Part shown: one piece after another, positions 14,902 through 23,295 of the stretch
Layout: each line of letters opens with the position of its first letter
How positions within the stretch are numbered: position 1 is the first letter of the stretch
Virus record (IMG/VR): IMGVR_UViG_3300037264_002509
Coordinates: 1 to 35,925 of that record
Origin: a virus
Reading direction: 5' to 3' (one strand)
Length of the DNA: 35,925 nt
Translations under genes and position numbers: made by a program
Notes under the pieces: generated by a model
Told to the model about the DNA's origin: nothing
Databases searched by the model: none
The model's input: the letters and a program-made list of their open reading frames with translations, nothing else

Positions 14902-16470
14902 ATGCAGACCACGGGCGCAAAGAAAGCGATGATGCTGGTCGATACCAGACTGATTCGCTTGGACCTCGTCGAGAAGAACGACGGCGGTAAGGTCTGCGTT
15001 CGCGGTGAATTCGCGCGGGCGGGCGAGGCGACTGAGAACAAGCGCGTCTACCCCAAGAAGGTGTGGGAGCGCGAGATCGGCCGTCTCGACAAGCCGATGA
15101 AGGAACGCCGGGTCTTCGGTGAGATCGACCACCCGCTCGATGGGCGCACCAGTCTCAGCCGCGTGTCTCACATCGTTACAGAGATGCGTCTGGAGGACGG
15201 AGTGCTCGTCGGCGAGGCCGAGATCCTTCCGACGGACAAGGGGAAGAACCTGATGGCGCTGCTGAAGTCCGGCTGCAAGGTCGGAGTCAGCTCGCGCGGG
15301 TACGGTTCGACCAAGGCCAACGACAAGGGCGAGGAGGTGGTCCAGGAGGATTACCGTCTCGTCACTTTCGACTTCGTGGCGGATCCGGCCGACCAGACCG
15401 CCTACCCCGAGGTCTTCTTCGAGGGAGTGGAGATCGCACCCATGCTCACCAAGGCACAGGAGAATCAGAAGGCGAAGGAGTGGGCGGACCGCATCCAGGC
15501 GGCGGCGAAGGCCGAGGAAGCGGCCCACGAAGCGGGTGAAGCAGGTGAAGCGGGCGAAGCGGACAAGAGCAAGCTCGCGGACGACCTGCTCACGCGCCTC
15601 GCGGAGCTGCGCGCCGAGGTTCGCGAGGAAGTTCGGGGCGAGCTGCTCTCCGATCCGTCGGTGGCAGGCGCTCGCACCGCTCTCGATCAGATCAAGGACA
15701 TCCTCCGTCCCTTCGTTCTTCCCGAGGACGCCGAGTCCGTCGTGAAGTCCAAGGAGACCGAGATCGCTCGTCTTCGGAAGGAGTGCGCCGAACGGGACCT
15801 CAAGATCAAGGATCTGGAGACCGAGAACGGCAAGCTCGCCGAGGCCGCCAAGGAGGCGGGCTACAAGCTCTACCTCGAACGGCAGCTCGCCGGAGATCCC
15901 GATGGGGACCTCATCAAGCGGGTCGTCGGGGACGTGACGAAGTTCGAGAACGCCACCGAGCTGAAGGCCAAGCTGGCAGGCGTTCGCGAGGAGCTGTCGA
16001 AGAAGCGCGAGACGGACAAGAAGGTCGAAGAGACCAAGGTCCGCGAGGTGTCGCGCGCTCGGACTCTGGCGCGCGAAGCGACGGAGAAGGCCGAGGAGAA
16101 GGTCGAGGCGCTGTCTGAGGCGGTCGAGAAGCTGACCGCCGTGAACAAGGCGATCTCCCTCCGGCTCTACGTGGAAAAGAAGTTGCAGAGCAATCCAAGA
16201 TCTGCGAAGATCCGTTCACTGATCGAATCCGCGAAACCGGACTCGAAGGAAGAGGTGGACGAGATCTTCGAGAACTTCTCTCCTGCGCCCCCGAAGGATG
16301 ACGACGAGGCTGCGCTGGTTCGCTCTCGGATCCGCTCGCTCACACGCGGTGGCTCTGAAGGGAACCCGATCGACGAAGAAACACCACGTCGGTCGAAGAT
16401 GGAAGAAGACTACAACGGTCTCGGTGTTGATCTCGGAGAGCTGAAGCGGCTCTCCGGCGTGAGAAAGTAA
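14902..16470 (+). CDS. Prohead protease (gp21-like) fused to scaffold-like coiled coil
   Basis: A 522-residue protein. Residues 1-175 are a T4 gp21-type (U9/S77) serine protease: GEIDHP (H77), VGVSSRGYGS (S130 or S131) and FDFVADPAD (Asp at 157 or 161). The rest is charged and predicted coiled coil, with an EAGEAGEAGEA repeat and heptad-rich stretches to about residue 430, like a scaffold protein (T4 gp22). T4 encodes these as two genes; here they are one. The scaffold would guide capsid assembly and then be cut up by the protease, which also processes the capsid protein. AGGGAG (14891-14896) lies before the ATG. Confidence 0.88.
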   Translation: MQTTGAKKAMMLVDTRLIRLDLVEKNDGGKVCVRGEFARAGEATENKRVYPKKVWEREIGRLDKPMKERRVFGEIDHPLDGRTSLSRVSHIVTEMRLEDGVLVGEAEILPTDKGKNLMALLKSGCKVGVSSRGYGSTKANDKGEEVVQEDYRLVTFDFVADPADQTAYPEVFFEGVEIAPMLTKAQENQKAKEWADRIQAAAKAEEAAHEAGEAGEAGEADKSKLADDLLTRLAELRAEVREEVRGELLSDPSVAGARTALDQIKDILRPFVLPEDAESVVKSKETEIARLRKECAERDLKIKDLETENGKLAEAAKEAGYKLYLERQLAGDPDGDLIKRVVGDVTKFENATELKAKLAGVREELSKKRETDKKVEETKVREVSRARTLAREATEKAEEKVEALSEAVEKLTAVNKAISLRLYVEKKLQSNPRSAKIRSLIESAKPDSKEEVDEIFENFSPAPPKDDDEAALVRSRIRSLTRGGSEGNPIDEETPRRSKMEEDYNGLGVDLGELKRLSGVRK

Positions 16471-16532
16471 CCCAACAAGGACCCGAGGCTTTCGCTATAC
16501 CCGAAGCCGGTTTCGCAGAGGAGGAAGATCGC

Positions 16533-18032
16533 ATGGGCGCCGAAGCTCGCCAGATGATCCAAGAAGCTCGCCGTGGTTCGATCGCTGATCAGAGCTACGT
16601 CGGTGGCCTGATTCGCAAGTGGCGTGACTTGCTCGAAGGGATGCCGGATCGGTCCGAACACGAGCGGTTCGTTCTGGGCGTCACTGCGATGCTCATGGAG
16701 AACCAGTCGCTCTACCTCCAGAACTTGAACGAGGAAACGAGGACGATCAACGTCGGCTCGTTCACCAAGTTCATCTTCCCGGTACTGCGGCGGGTCTTCC
16801 CGAACCTCATCGCGAACGAGATCGTCTCGGTCCAGCCGATGACAGCGCCAGTCGGCGCGGTCTTCTTCCTGGACTACATCTACGGGACGAGCAAGGGCGC
16901 GACGACCCAGGGCAACATCTTCCCGCGCGACTTCGACCGCGACTACTCCTCGGAGTATGTCAACGGCGAGCCGGTCGCGATCGGAGACGGCGCGCAGTAC
17001 GGCGGCGTCGGCACGGCTCTCACTGCGGTGATGAGCTTCCAGCCGGTTCGTCCGAAGGACACGACGCGGGGCTTCCAGCTCATCCTGCGCGAGATCAACG
17101 CGGCGACGGGCGCGACTGTCCAGGAAGCACTGGACGACGGAACCGGCGGCTTCACCGGGGCCGTGGCGGCGGGCTCCATCAACTACTCCAACGGCGCGCT
17201 GACGGCCTTCAAGTTCACGGTGATCCCGGTCGCGGGCAACCCCATCAAGGCGTACTACTACTACGATGGGGAGCTTTCCTCCAAGGTCCCGCAGGTCCAG
17301 CTCGACGTGAAGAAGGCTCCCGTCGAGGCCCAGCCGCGGCGCCTGAAGGCGCTCTGGTCGAGCGAGGCGGCGGAAGACCTCCGTGCGTTCCACGGGCTCG
17401 ATGCTGAGACGGAGATCGTCTCGATCGTCGCGCAGGAGATCGCGCTGGAGATCGATCGCGAGATCATCAACGACCTCTTCCTCGCTTCGACGGGGACCAC
17501 GGGCACGTTCGACCGCGTTCCTCCGGCGGGCATCGCCGAGGTGGACCACCTGCGGAGCATCATCACGACGCTCTCGACGGTGTCGAACCTGATCCACAAG
17601 AAGACCCTCCGCGCGCCCGCCAACTGGATCGTCACCTCGCCCGAGGTCTCGGCTCTGTTGGCGCAGCTCACGACCCACGGGGACTTCCGGCCGATCTACG
17701 TGTCGGGCGGCGAGAGCCCCTACGGCCCGGCGGACATGCCGCGCCCGATCACGCAGCATGGGCAGTTCGGCATCTACAAGGTCGGCACGCTCATGAACAA
17801 GTGGCTCGTGTACGAGGACCCGTTCTTCACCCGCGACAAGATGCTGATCGGCCTCAAGGGCGGCAGCTACCTGGACGCCGGGTACGTGTGGGCTCCGTAC
17901 ATCCCGCTCCAGGTCACGCCGACCTTCCTGGACCCGAACGACTTCTCGTTCCGCAAGGGCCTCCGTACCCGCTACGCGAAGAAGCTCCTCCGCAGCGAGT
18001 TCTACGGCCAGGTCACGGTCCAGAACCTCTAG
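16533..18032 (+). CDS. Major capsid protein (T4 gp23-like)
   Basis: A 499-residue capsid protein with gp23-type sequence: LRRVFPNLIANEIVSVQPM, APVGAVFFLDYIYG and NWIVTSPEVSALL. GGAGG precedes the ATG. The first 36 residues contain two matches to the gp21-type cleavage rule (hydrophobic-x-Glu before a small residue): IQE-A at 9-12 and LLE-G at 33-36, suggesting removal of the N-terminal peptide during maturation. Residues about 194-245 hold a beta-rich module (DDGTGGFTG, then SINYSNGALT, then KAYYYYD) that also appears in the tail sheath protein and probably decorates the capsid surface. It is followed by a strong terminator. Confidence 0.93.
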   Translation: MGAEARQMIQEARRGSIADQSYVGGLIRKWRDLLEGMPDRSEHERFVLGVTAMLMENQSLYLQNLNEETRTINVGSFTKFIFPVLRRVFPNLIANEIVSVQPMTAPVGAVFFLDYIYGTSKGATTQGNIFPRDFDRDYSSEYVNGEPVAIGDGAQYGGVGTALTAVMSFQPVRPKDTTRGFQLILREINAATGATVQEALDDGTGGFTGAVAAGSINYSNGALTAFKFTVIPVAGNPIKAYYYYDGELSSKVPQVQLDVKKAPVEAQPRRLKALWSSEAAEDLRAFHGLDAETEIVSIVAQEIALEIDREIINDLFLASTGTTGTFDRVPPAGIAEVDHLRSIITTLSTVSNLIHKKTLRAPANWIVTSPEVSALLAQLTTHGDFRPIYVSGGESPYGPADMPRPITQHGQFGIYKVGTLMNKWLVYEDPFFTRDKMLIGLKGGSYLDAGYVWAPYIPLQVTPTFLDPNDFSFRKGLRTRYAKKLLRSEFYGQVTVQNL

Positions 18033-18073
18033 TCCCTTCTTCTGGAGGGGCTGGTGCCCTGATACAGTACGAG

Positions 18074-18101
18074 AGCCCGCTCGATGTGAATCGGGCGGGC
18101 T
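18074..18101 (+). terminator. Intrinsic terminator after the capsid gene
   Basis: A 12-pair stem (18074-18085 with 18090-18101, one T-G wobble, loop GTGA) ending in the short tail TTTCG. It sits 42 bases after the capsid stop and would end or reduce transcription of the head genes. Confidence 0.85.
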
Positions 18102-18113
18102 TTCGCATTGAAA

Positions 18114-18129
18114 GGGACCACGTGGTCCC
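18114..18129. promoter_or_regulatory. Palindromic site GGACCACGTGGTCC, copy 2
   Basis: A 16-bp perfect palindrome (GGGACCACGTGGTCCC) between the terminator and the next gene. TTGAAA (18108-18113) lies directly upstream as a possible -35 box, paralleling copy 1, but no good -10 follows. Confidence 0.6.
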
Positions 18130-18147
18130 GAGAAGGGGAGACGGACG

Positions 18148-18501
18148 ATGGGACGAACTTCAGACGTACTTGGTGAACTGGAAGCGATCGGTGCTCTTGG
18201 GGATACGCCTCCTCCGGCTGCGCAGCGCGTCGAGGATGTCGTGTTGGAGGCAGGACCCCCCTCAACCGCACTTCGCGATTCGCGCGGACCTCTCATGGTG
18301 GAAGTCTGCGAACGCATGGCTGACAAGCTAGATCGTCTGACCGAGAACCTGGACGGCACCGCCAAGATGTTGCAGGATCTCAAGGTAGAGATTCTGGAGA
18401 TGAAGCGGATCTGGGAACCCCCTGCTGTCGAGGTCGAGGGGGGAGCGTCGGACGACAACACTCCGGAGGAGGACGATGGCGAAGTACACGAAACGCCCTG
18501 A
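18148..18501 (+). CDS. Hypothetical protein with coiled coil, 117 aa
   Basis: GGGGAG (18135-18140) lies seven bases before the ATG. Residues about 48-90 form a likely helix or coiled coil (CERMADKLDRLTENLDGTAKM); the C-terminus is acidic. It is the first gene after the capsid terminator and the palindrome. The last 26 bases overlap the next gene. Family not recognised; a head or neck accessory role is inferred only from position. Confidence 0.65.
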   Translation: MGRTSDVLGELEAIGALGDTPPPAAQRVEDVVLEAGPPSTALRDSRGPLMVEVCERMADKLDRLTENLDGTAKMLQDLKVEILEMKRIWEPPAVEVEGGASDDNTPEEDDGEVHETP

Positions 18502-18790
18502 TTTCAGCTCGGTCTACATTCCGGGCTTCGGTCAGCTCTCTGGCGCTCAGGTGCTCGAAGGCAACTTCGACCGCTTCGTTCCGGCGTTGCTGGTCAAGGT
18601 GGCCGACGAGGGGCCGAAGGCGGCTCCTCCTCCTCCTCCTCCTCCTGCGTCGCTGCCTCCTACTCCGGAGCCTCGTCGGGAAGATCCGACGACCAAGATG
18701 GAGTCCGAGGAGCTGGATGATCTGCTCGCATCGGAGAAGGCGGCTGCCGCAACGCAACGAAGCGGCGGCGGCAAGAAGCCCAAGAAGTAA
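18476..18790 (+). CDS. Hypothetical proline-rich small structural protein, 104 aa
   Basis: The ATG is preceded by GGAGGAGG in the overlapping upstream gene, supporting translation despite the 26-base overlap. The N-terminal half (PGFGQLSGAQVLEGNFDRFVP) looks folded and virion-like; the middle has a run of prolines (7 of 8 residues around 51-58) and the C-terminus is basic. Possibly a small capsid or neck accessory protein; no family recognised. Confidence 0.7.
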   Translation: MAKYTKRPDFSSVYIPGFGQLSGAQVLEGNFDRFVPALLVKVADEGPKAAPPPPPPPASLPPTPEPRREDPTTKMESEELDDLLASEKAAAATQRSGGGKKPKK

Positions 18791-18804
18791 GGAGCGGGTG
18801 AGCC

Positions 18805-19530
18805 GTGGCGCACCAGCTCATGGACGAGTCCGGGTTGAAGCAGTGGATTCTGCGACGACTCGGTGCGCCTTTTCTCAAGGTGGAGCTGACCGACGACCAT
18901 CTCAAGGACGCGGTAGAGGATGCGCGTCGGTGGTTCGCTGCGAAGAAGGGCGTCAAGCAGCGCGCCATGATGCTGATGAACTCCAGCCAGAGCGAGTACG
19001 ACCTTCCTGACGAGGTCGATGCCGTCACAGACGTAGTCTTTCCTGTTCCGGCGATGGACATCTCGTTGGTCTTCTCGCCGTTCACGCTTCTCGACGACAA
19101 GGTGCCCTACGACGTGTTCGCGGCGCCTCACTCGATCGGTCTTTACAGCTCGTTCACCCAGACGCTCCAGTACGTCGAGATGGCGAAGCGCATTCTCGGT
19201 GCTGAGCCGGATTGGCGGCAAGAAGGTCGGAAGTTGTACGTCTTTCCGATCCCTCGGGGCTCGGCCCAAATGCTCATCGAGTTCAAGAGTAACCACGTCA
19301 CGATCGATCAACTCAACGAGCGTGATCACGACCTCCTCAAGAGGTGGGCGCTGGCCCAGGCGAAGGAAGATCTCGGGCGGGTACGCTCGAAGTACGACTC
19401 CTTCCCGACGGCGCAAGGGAACGCGACGCTCGACGGAGAACGGCTCCTGGAGGAGGCGCGGGTCGCGAAGGAGCTTCTGGAAGAGGAGATCTCCCTGAGC
19501 GCTTACCCCATGGGATTCATGGTGGGCTGA
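18805..19530 (+). CDS. Neck / head completion protein
   Basis: A 241-residue protein with a GTG start (AAGGAG about ten bases upstream). It has an N-terminal helix typical of head-tail adaptors (LKQWILRRLGAP, then LKDAVEDARRWFAAKKG), a central beta region, and a C-terminal helical part KRWALAQAKEDLGRVRSKYDSFPTAQGNATLDGERLLEEA that resembles neck proteins of T4-like phages. It would join portal to tail after packaging. Exact equivalence to gp13 or gp14 cannot be decided here. Confidence 0.65.
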   Translation: MAHQLMDESGLKQWILRRLGAPFLKVELTDDHLKDAVEDARRWFAAKKGVKQRAMMLMNSSQSEYDLPDEVDAVTDVVFPVPAMDISLVFSPFTLLDDKVPYDVFAAPHSIGLYSSFTQTLQYVEMAKRILGAEPDWRQEGRKLYVFPIPRGSAQMLIEFKSNHVTIDQLNERDHDLLKRWALAQAKEDLGRVRSKYDSFPTAQGNATLDGERLLEEARVAKELLEEEISLSAYPMGFMVG

Positions 19531-19533
19531 CCT

Positions 19534-20100
19534 GTGACGCTCAAGAAGCCAGTCCGTCCAGCTCAGCCGCTTCCTGCGGCTCCGCTCGTCAACGACTTCA
19601 CGTTGTGCGACGGAGAACGCTTCCTGTTCGACTGCTGGGCGCAGGAACACAACCGCATCGGTGGAACCCAGATCGAATTCTGGTCGCTCGACGTTGAGGG
19701 CTCGACACGTGATCCCCTCTACGATGAGCCTATCGTGCGTGACTTCGCGGGTCCCTTCCGCATGGTCGGGTACCTAGAGTATCCGGACGGCTTCGCGGAG
19801 GCGCGCGAGGAGGGCTTCCGTTCAGTCTGGAACGGGTCCATCTGGATTGCGCGTAAAGAGTTCGAGGATGCGCATTCGCCTCCTCCCAGCGAGGGCGATG
19901 TGATTCGGGTGTGGAACACACCCTTCTTCCAGAAGTTTTCGGTTGACGAAGAAGATGTGCCGGGACGCGGCTTCTACTTCGACATCACCCAGGTCGGGGA
20001 TGACGGCCACCTGTTCGATACGCCGAGCTTCGTCGGGTTCAAGTGCGACATCTCGCGCCGTACCGAGTTCACGCCGGAGCGGAGGCTCACGAACAAATGA
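19534..20100 (+). CDS. Putative neck or virion protein, 188 aa
   Basis: GTG start three bases after the preceding stop. Beta-rich sequence with GTQIEFWSLDVEGSTRDPLYDEP and GDVIRVWNTPFF, a pattern I associate with head-tail connector proteins in large myophages, though I cannot name a family with certainty. The gene overlaps the next by four bases. It lies within the neck cluster between capsid and sheath. Confidence 0.6.
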   Translation: MTLKKPVRPAQPLPAAPLVNDFTLCDGERFLFDCWAQEHNRIGGTQIEFWSLDVEGSTRDPLYDEPIVRDFAGPFRMVGYLEYPDGFAEAREEGFRSVWNGSIWIARKEFEDAHSPPPSEGDVIRVWNTPFFQKFSVDEEDVPGRGFYFDITQVGDDGHLFDTPSFVGFKCDISRRTEFTPERRLTNK

Positions 20101-20372
20101 AGACAAAGATCATCGATGAACTGCACGAGCTGCTTGGTGAGAAGGCGGAAGAGGCGGCAGCGACGGGTCCGGAAGCCGCCATCGCACAGCACATCGCTCT
20201 GGCTGCCCAGGTGGCTGGCGTGGATCTGAGCGACGACGACGCTCTCGACGACTTCATGGCGCAGGTCAAGACGGTCGTCACGAAGGACAAGTCCTGGCTC
20301 AAGAGCCAGCTTCGTCGGTGGACGACCGGCAAGGCGCGGGCTGCGGTGAAGGCGACCAAGGGGGCGATGTAG
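20097..20372 (+). CDS. Small helical hypothetical protein, 91 aa
   Basis: ATG overlaps the previous stop by four bases (ATGA); the in-frame ATG at 20043 lies inside the upstream gene and is unlikely. The protein is helical, Ala-rich, acidic in the middle and basic at the end (SQLRRWTTGKARAAVKATK). No family recognised. It is placed in the neck gene string. Confidence 0.65.
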   Translation: MKTKIIDELHELLGEKAEEAAATGPEAAIAQHIALAAQVAGVDLSDDDALDDFMAQVKTVVTKDKSWLKSQLRRWTTGKARAAVKATKGAM

Positions 20373-20375
20373 CGC

Positions 20376-20828
20376 GTGCCGCTCAACCTCGCCAAGGTGG
20401 GGCTGGCCGTCCAGAGCGGACTTTCGTCCGTCTGTGCGACGTGTCGGCTCTACTGGGAAGCGAGGGACCGCGGTCTTCCCGAGCCGAAGTGTCTTGCCAA
20501 GGACGGCTGCGGCTCGCCCCTAAAAGGGGACGACTTTCACGAGTACGCCGGACCTATCACGAACTTCGAGCGGTGGTGCTTCGCGTGTGGACGTGACTCC
20601 AAGTTCGGTGTGCGGGTTCAAGGTCGGGAGCGTCTTGTCGGTGTCTGTGAAGAGCACGTGAAGTGGTTGGACGAGCTACGTCCTGTCGATTCTTTCGAGC
20701 TGCCGGGTCGCGAGGTACGTGGAGGGCCGGTGCCGACGGGTCGCCTGCTAGGGCGGAAGACGGTTGCGCAGGCCATTCTGGAAGTCGAGGAGTTCTACGC
20801 GAAGAAGGACGGGGTTGGGCCTGAGTGA
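20376..20828 (+). CDS. Putative zinc-binding protein with two Cys clusters, 150 aa
   Basis: GTG start three bases after the previous stop. The protein has two clear four-ligand sets: C20, C23, C39, C45, and C68, C71, C91, H94, each fitting a structural zinc site. The C-terminal third is helical. No nuclease or transcription-factor signature is seen. It lies among neck genes, so a virion or assembly role is possible, but zinc-rich proteins of this size may also be regulators. It overlaps the next gene by four bases. Confidence 0.65.
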   Translation: MPLNLAKVGLAVQSGLSSVCATCRLYWEARDRGLPEPKCLAKDGCGSPLKGDDFHEYAGPITNFERWCFACGRDSKFGVRVQGRERLVGVCEEHVKWLDELRPVDSFELPGREVRGGPVPTGRLLGRKTVAQAILEVEEFYAKKDGVGPE

Positions 20829-21667
20829 CGACGCGCGACTTCCTCATCGACATCCGACCAAACGCTAAAGCGGCGCGGATCTATCGCCTGGTGTCGCAGT
20901 GGCCGCGTCGAACGGAGCACCTGGAGCCTCTTCTACCGGCGTTGGCGGCTGCCTTCGTCCGTAGGGAGATCCTGGAAATGGTGCCCAAGACGGACGAGTG
21001 GGCGCCCTACCGTGCTTCGTTGGAGGTGGCCCGTGTTGCGGGAGCACCGTCTGGCATTTCCGCAGTAGTTCTCCGATCCAACATACGACATCGGAGGGTT
21101 CGCAAAGTTGACGTGCCTCGGACCGTTCTGTATATTCGATCTAGACGAAGGCTTCAGCGGGTCAAGCCGGAAATCCTCATTCTAGAGAGGTTCAGTCCTT
21201 GGACGTTGCAAACACTTCCGTTCATGCCGAAGCGGGGCGACGCACTCGTCATCTCGCGACGTGTGAACAAGCGCGAGGTCGAGCGGATCGAGAAGATTCG
21301 CATGAAGGACCGCCCGAAGTGGCGTCGGGAGCTGGATCGGGTGGGGGTTCGCGAAGTCAAGAAGGATCGTCGGCTGAAGATACCCAAGAAGGTACGGGTG
21401 CTGCCCGACGTGGCTTTCGAGGCGCTACGCCTGGAGTTCGGTCTGGGTGGGGTAAAGTCCAAGCCGCACTGGCGTCCCTCCATTCGGAGGTTGATCGCAA
21501 CGGGGATCAAATCTATGATCCGCCGCAACAACAAGCTCAAGCAAGTCTTCACGGACCTCGGTTTCCGGGGATGGAAGAAGTGGCCGCCGAAGACGAGGAA
21601 CAAAGTACGGATGGCTGAGGCAAGAAACTACTTGCCCTTCCAGAGGAAACTTGGCATCCGTATCTAG
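20825..21667 (+). CDS. Basic hypothetical virion protein, 280 aa
   Basis: GTG start overlapping the previous stop (GTGA). The first 90 residues look like a tail-completion or morphogenesis fold (LLPALAAAFVRREILEMVPKTDEW); the rest is very rich in Arg and Lys (for example KKDRRLKIPKKVRV). No catalytic motif is seen. The charge could serve DNA contact in the neck or head. Family not recognised. Confidence 0.65.
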   Translation: MTTRDFLIDIRPNAKAARIYRLVSQWPRRTEHLEPLLPALAAAFVRREILEMVPKTDEWAPYRASLEVARVAGAPSGISAVVLRSNIRHRRVRKVDVPRTVLYIRSRRRLQRVKPEILILERFSPWTLQTLPFMPKRGDALVISRRVNKREVERIEKIRMKDRPKWRRELDRVGVREVKKDRRLKIPKKVRVLPDVAFEALRLEFGLGGVKSKPHWRPSIRRLIATGIKSMIRRNNKLKQVFTDLGFRGWKKWPPKTRNKVRMAEARNYLPFQRKLGIRI

Positions 21668-21694
21668 GATCAGGATCTTTTGAGGAGGAACGGC

Positions 21695-22093
21695 ATGTAC
21701 CCGATCACCGAGCAGGCGGTTGATCTTCTCACGAAGATCCGCATCAAGATGGAGTCAGCGTGGGGACCGGAAGCGGTCGATCAGCCCGCCAACTCAACTG
21801 CGAAGAACGCGAGCGCAGGCGACGGCGGGGCGGACAACCCCACCGACGTGAACGACGCGATGAACATGTACCTCACGAACGTGGTCGATCGCCTCATGGC
21901 CGAGTTCGAGATGTCGGAGGACGATGCGATCGAGTTCGTCTTCTCGATGTCGGACGAGCTGGCCGAAGAGGGGGATCTGCCTCCGATGCCGGAAGACGAG
22001 GCGGCCGACCAGGAGGTCTCGATCTGGCTCGGGAAGGCCAACTCCCTCGGCTTCACTGGCTACGTCCTCGGTCGCGCTCGGAGCGAGGCGTAG
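21695..22093 (+). CDS. Acidic hypothetical protein, 132 aa
   Basis: ATG 21695 is chosen because GAGGAGGAA lies directly upstream; an in-frame TTG at 21680 lies before that site. The protein is acidic and helical with a short Ala/Gly/Asn linker near residues 33-50. It has no Cys and no membrane segment. No family recognised; small acidic genes in neck regions are often assembly factors. Confidence 0.65.
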   Translation: MYPITEQAVDLLTKIRIKMESAWGPEAVDQPANSTAKNASAGDGGADNPTDVNDAMNMYLTNVVDRLMAEFEMSEDDAIEFVFSMSDELAEEGDLPPMPEDEAADQEVSIWLGKANSLGFTGYVLGRARSEA

Positions 22094-22129
22094 GCCCCAG
22101 CTCCGGGTCTTGAGGACCGGCGTGACACG

Positions 22130-22906
22130 ATGGATGAAGCCCTGCGAGATCGCACCGAAGGCCGAGCCCGGACCGGGTTCGTCAACCTCCGTTCCTTTGA
22201 TGAGGGAGTGGTGGAGACCCTTGGTGCGCGCATCGACGAAGAGACGGAGAACTACTTCCTGAATCTGGAAGAAGTCGAAACCGTCGGCTTCGATCCACCT
22301 GTCTCGTCGCACTTCCATCGAGGTCCGGTGGATCCGCGTCCCGGTCTACCGGCGATTCCAGTCACGTTCGCGTACCCCGAGGACGTGTTCGAGAAGTACA
22401 GCATCCCTATGATTCTGGTTCGGCGGGACGACATCAGTCCTGCGCTGCAACGCTGGCATCCGGGGACGCTTCAGTACCGGGCTCCCGGCCGGGGGGCTCA
22501 TCCGAGCGAGTACAAGCAGTACCAAACCTCGGATCCGGTCAAGGGGTACGATCGCGTAGAACAGGTGGACCAGGCGGCCCCGTTCGACCTCAGCTACACG
22601 ATCAACATCGTCGCCAGGAATCGAGGCGCTCCGGGCGTCCGCAACCAGGCGAATCGCGTCCTCGACCACGTGTTGCGCATCTACCAACCGTACTGTCGTG
22701 TTCTGCTGAAGGACAGTGTCGGGGACGCCAGAAGCTACTCGGCTTTCATGGAGGGGATCTCTCATCTCGATGAAGTAGCCGATGTGACTGATCGTGTGAT
22801 AGGCTTTGCCGTCACCTTGCGGATCGAAGGCGAACTGGACCTAAACGATCCTGTGATCCGGAAGACCGTAACCAGAGCGTTGACGCTCCGTTCAGAGGGG
22901 TTGTAG
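22130..22906 (+). CDS. Putative tail terminator / completion protein, 258 aa
   Basis: The region PAIPVTFAYPEDVFEKYSIP and ILVRRDDISPALQRW, followed by a DLSYTINIVARNRG strand and helices around ANRVLDHVLRIYQP, fits the alpha/beta fold of tail terminators (T4 gp15 class), which cap the tube and sheath. It is placed two genes before the sheath, as expected. The ribosome binding site is weak. Assignment is from sequence pattern and order, not from an exact family signature. Confidence 0.55.
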   Translation: MDEALRDRTEGRARTGFVNLRSFDEGVVETLGARIDEETENYFLNLEEVETVGFDPPVSSHFHRGPVDPRPGLPAIPVTFAYPEDVFEKYSIPMILVRRDDISPALQRWHPGTLQYRAPGRGAHPSEYKQYQTSDPVKGYDRVEQVDQAAPFDLSYTINIVARNRGAPGVRNQANRVLDHVLRIYQPYCRVLLKDSVGDARSYSAFMEGISHLDEVADVTDRVIGFAVTLRIEGELDLNDPVIRKTVTRALTLRSEGL

Positions 22907-22909
22907 ATC

Positions 22910-23239
22910 ATGTCGCGCTACTACAACACGACTCGTGGTCCCATTGCCGTCTCGCTTTCCAGCGGGAAGGCGGTGTCTGTTCCCCCGAAATCTTGGATCG
23001 AGATCGATCCGGGTGACGAGGGTTCGCCGAACCTGGTGCCGATTGTTCGCAAGGGCTACCTGGTTCGCTCTGCGCTGGCTGCAACGGCTTCGGCCGAAGC
23101 GCCAACCGAAGCACCTCCTGCCTCGGTTCCTGTTTCGGCCGCGGCAGGGGAGTCTGCTTCGGCTGCGGCAGGGGAGCTTTCCGCTACCGCTCCCAAGGAG
23201 GCTCCGAAGGAGCCGGTGGGAACGAAGCTGAAGAAGTAG
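22910..23239 (+). CDS. Small beta-domain protein with Ala/Pro tail, 109 aa
   Basis: Residues 1-55 form a small beta domain (RGPIAVSLSSGKAVSVPP, then a segment ending VRKGYLVR); the remainder is a low-complexity Ala/Pro/Ser/Glu linker ending in lysines. The beta part resembles those of the two small genes after the sheath gene (25913 and 26273): each has an N-terminal strand, a polar turn, a short helix and a closing residue pattern. Function unknown; possibly a small head or tail decoration protein. Confidence 0.65.
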   Translation: MSRYYNTTRGPIAVSLSSGKAVSVPPKSWIEIDPGDEGSPNLVPIVRKGYLVRSALAATASAEAPTEAPPASVPVSAAAGESASAAAGELSATAPKEAPKEPVGTKLKK

Positions 23240-23295
23240 GGCGACCGGGAATGGGTCATCTCAAGCGAGACACGTACCGCGGAGGGAATTAGATC

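Noticed and set aside
14727-14990. GTG-started frame directly after GGAGG at 14721
   Set aside because: GGAGG is only one base from this GTG, the frame has poor third-position GC, and it overlaps the protease gene by almost 90 bases; the -1-register frame ending at 14886 looks coding instead.
16471-16532. Promoter for the capsid gene (TATACC near 16496)
   Set aside because: There is no -35 box at a suitable distance and no extended -10; transcription from upstream head genes is sufficient.
16410-18461. 683-residue open frame on the minus strand across the capsid gene
   Set aside because: It is the reverse-strand shadow of a GC-rich, strongly identified capsid gene; the peptide is Arg-rich low complexity without motifs, and no promoter or ribosome binding site supports it. 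The same applies to other long minus-strand frames, for example 13829-14635, 29169-30326 and 26135-27097.
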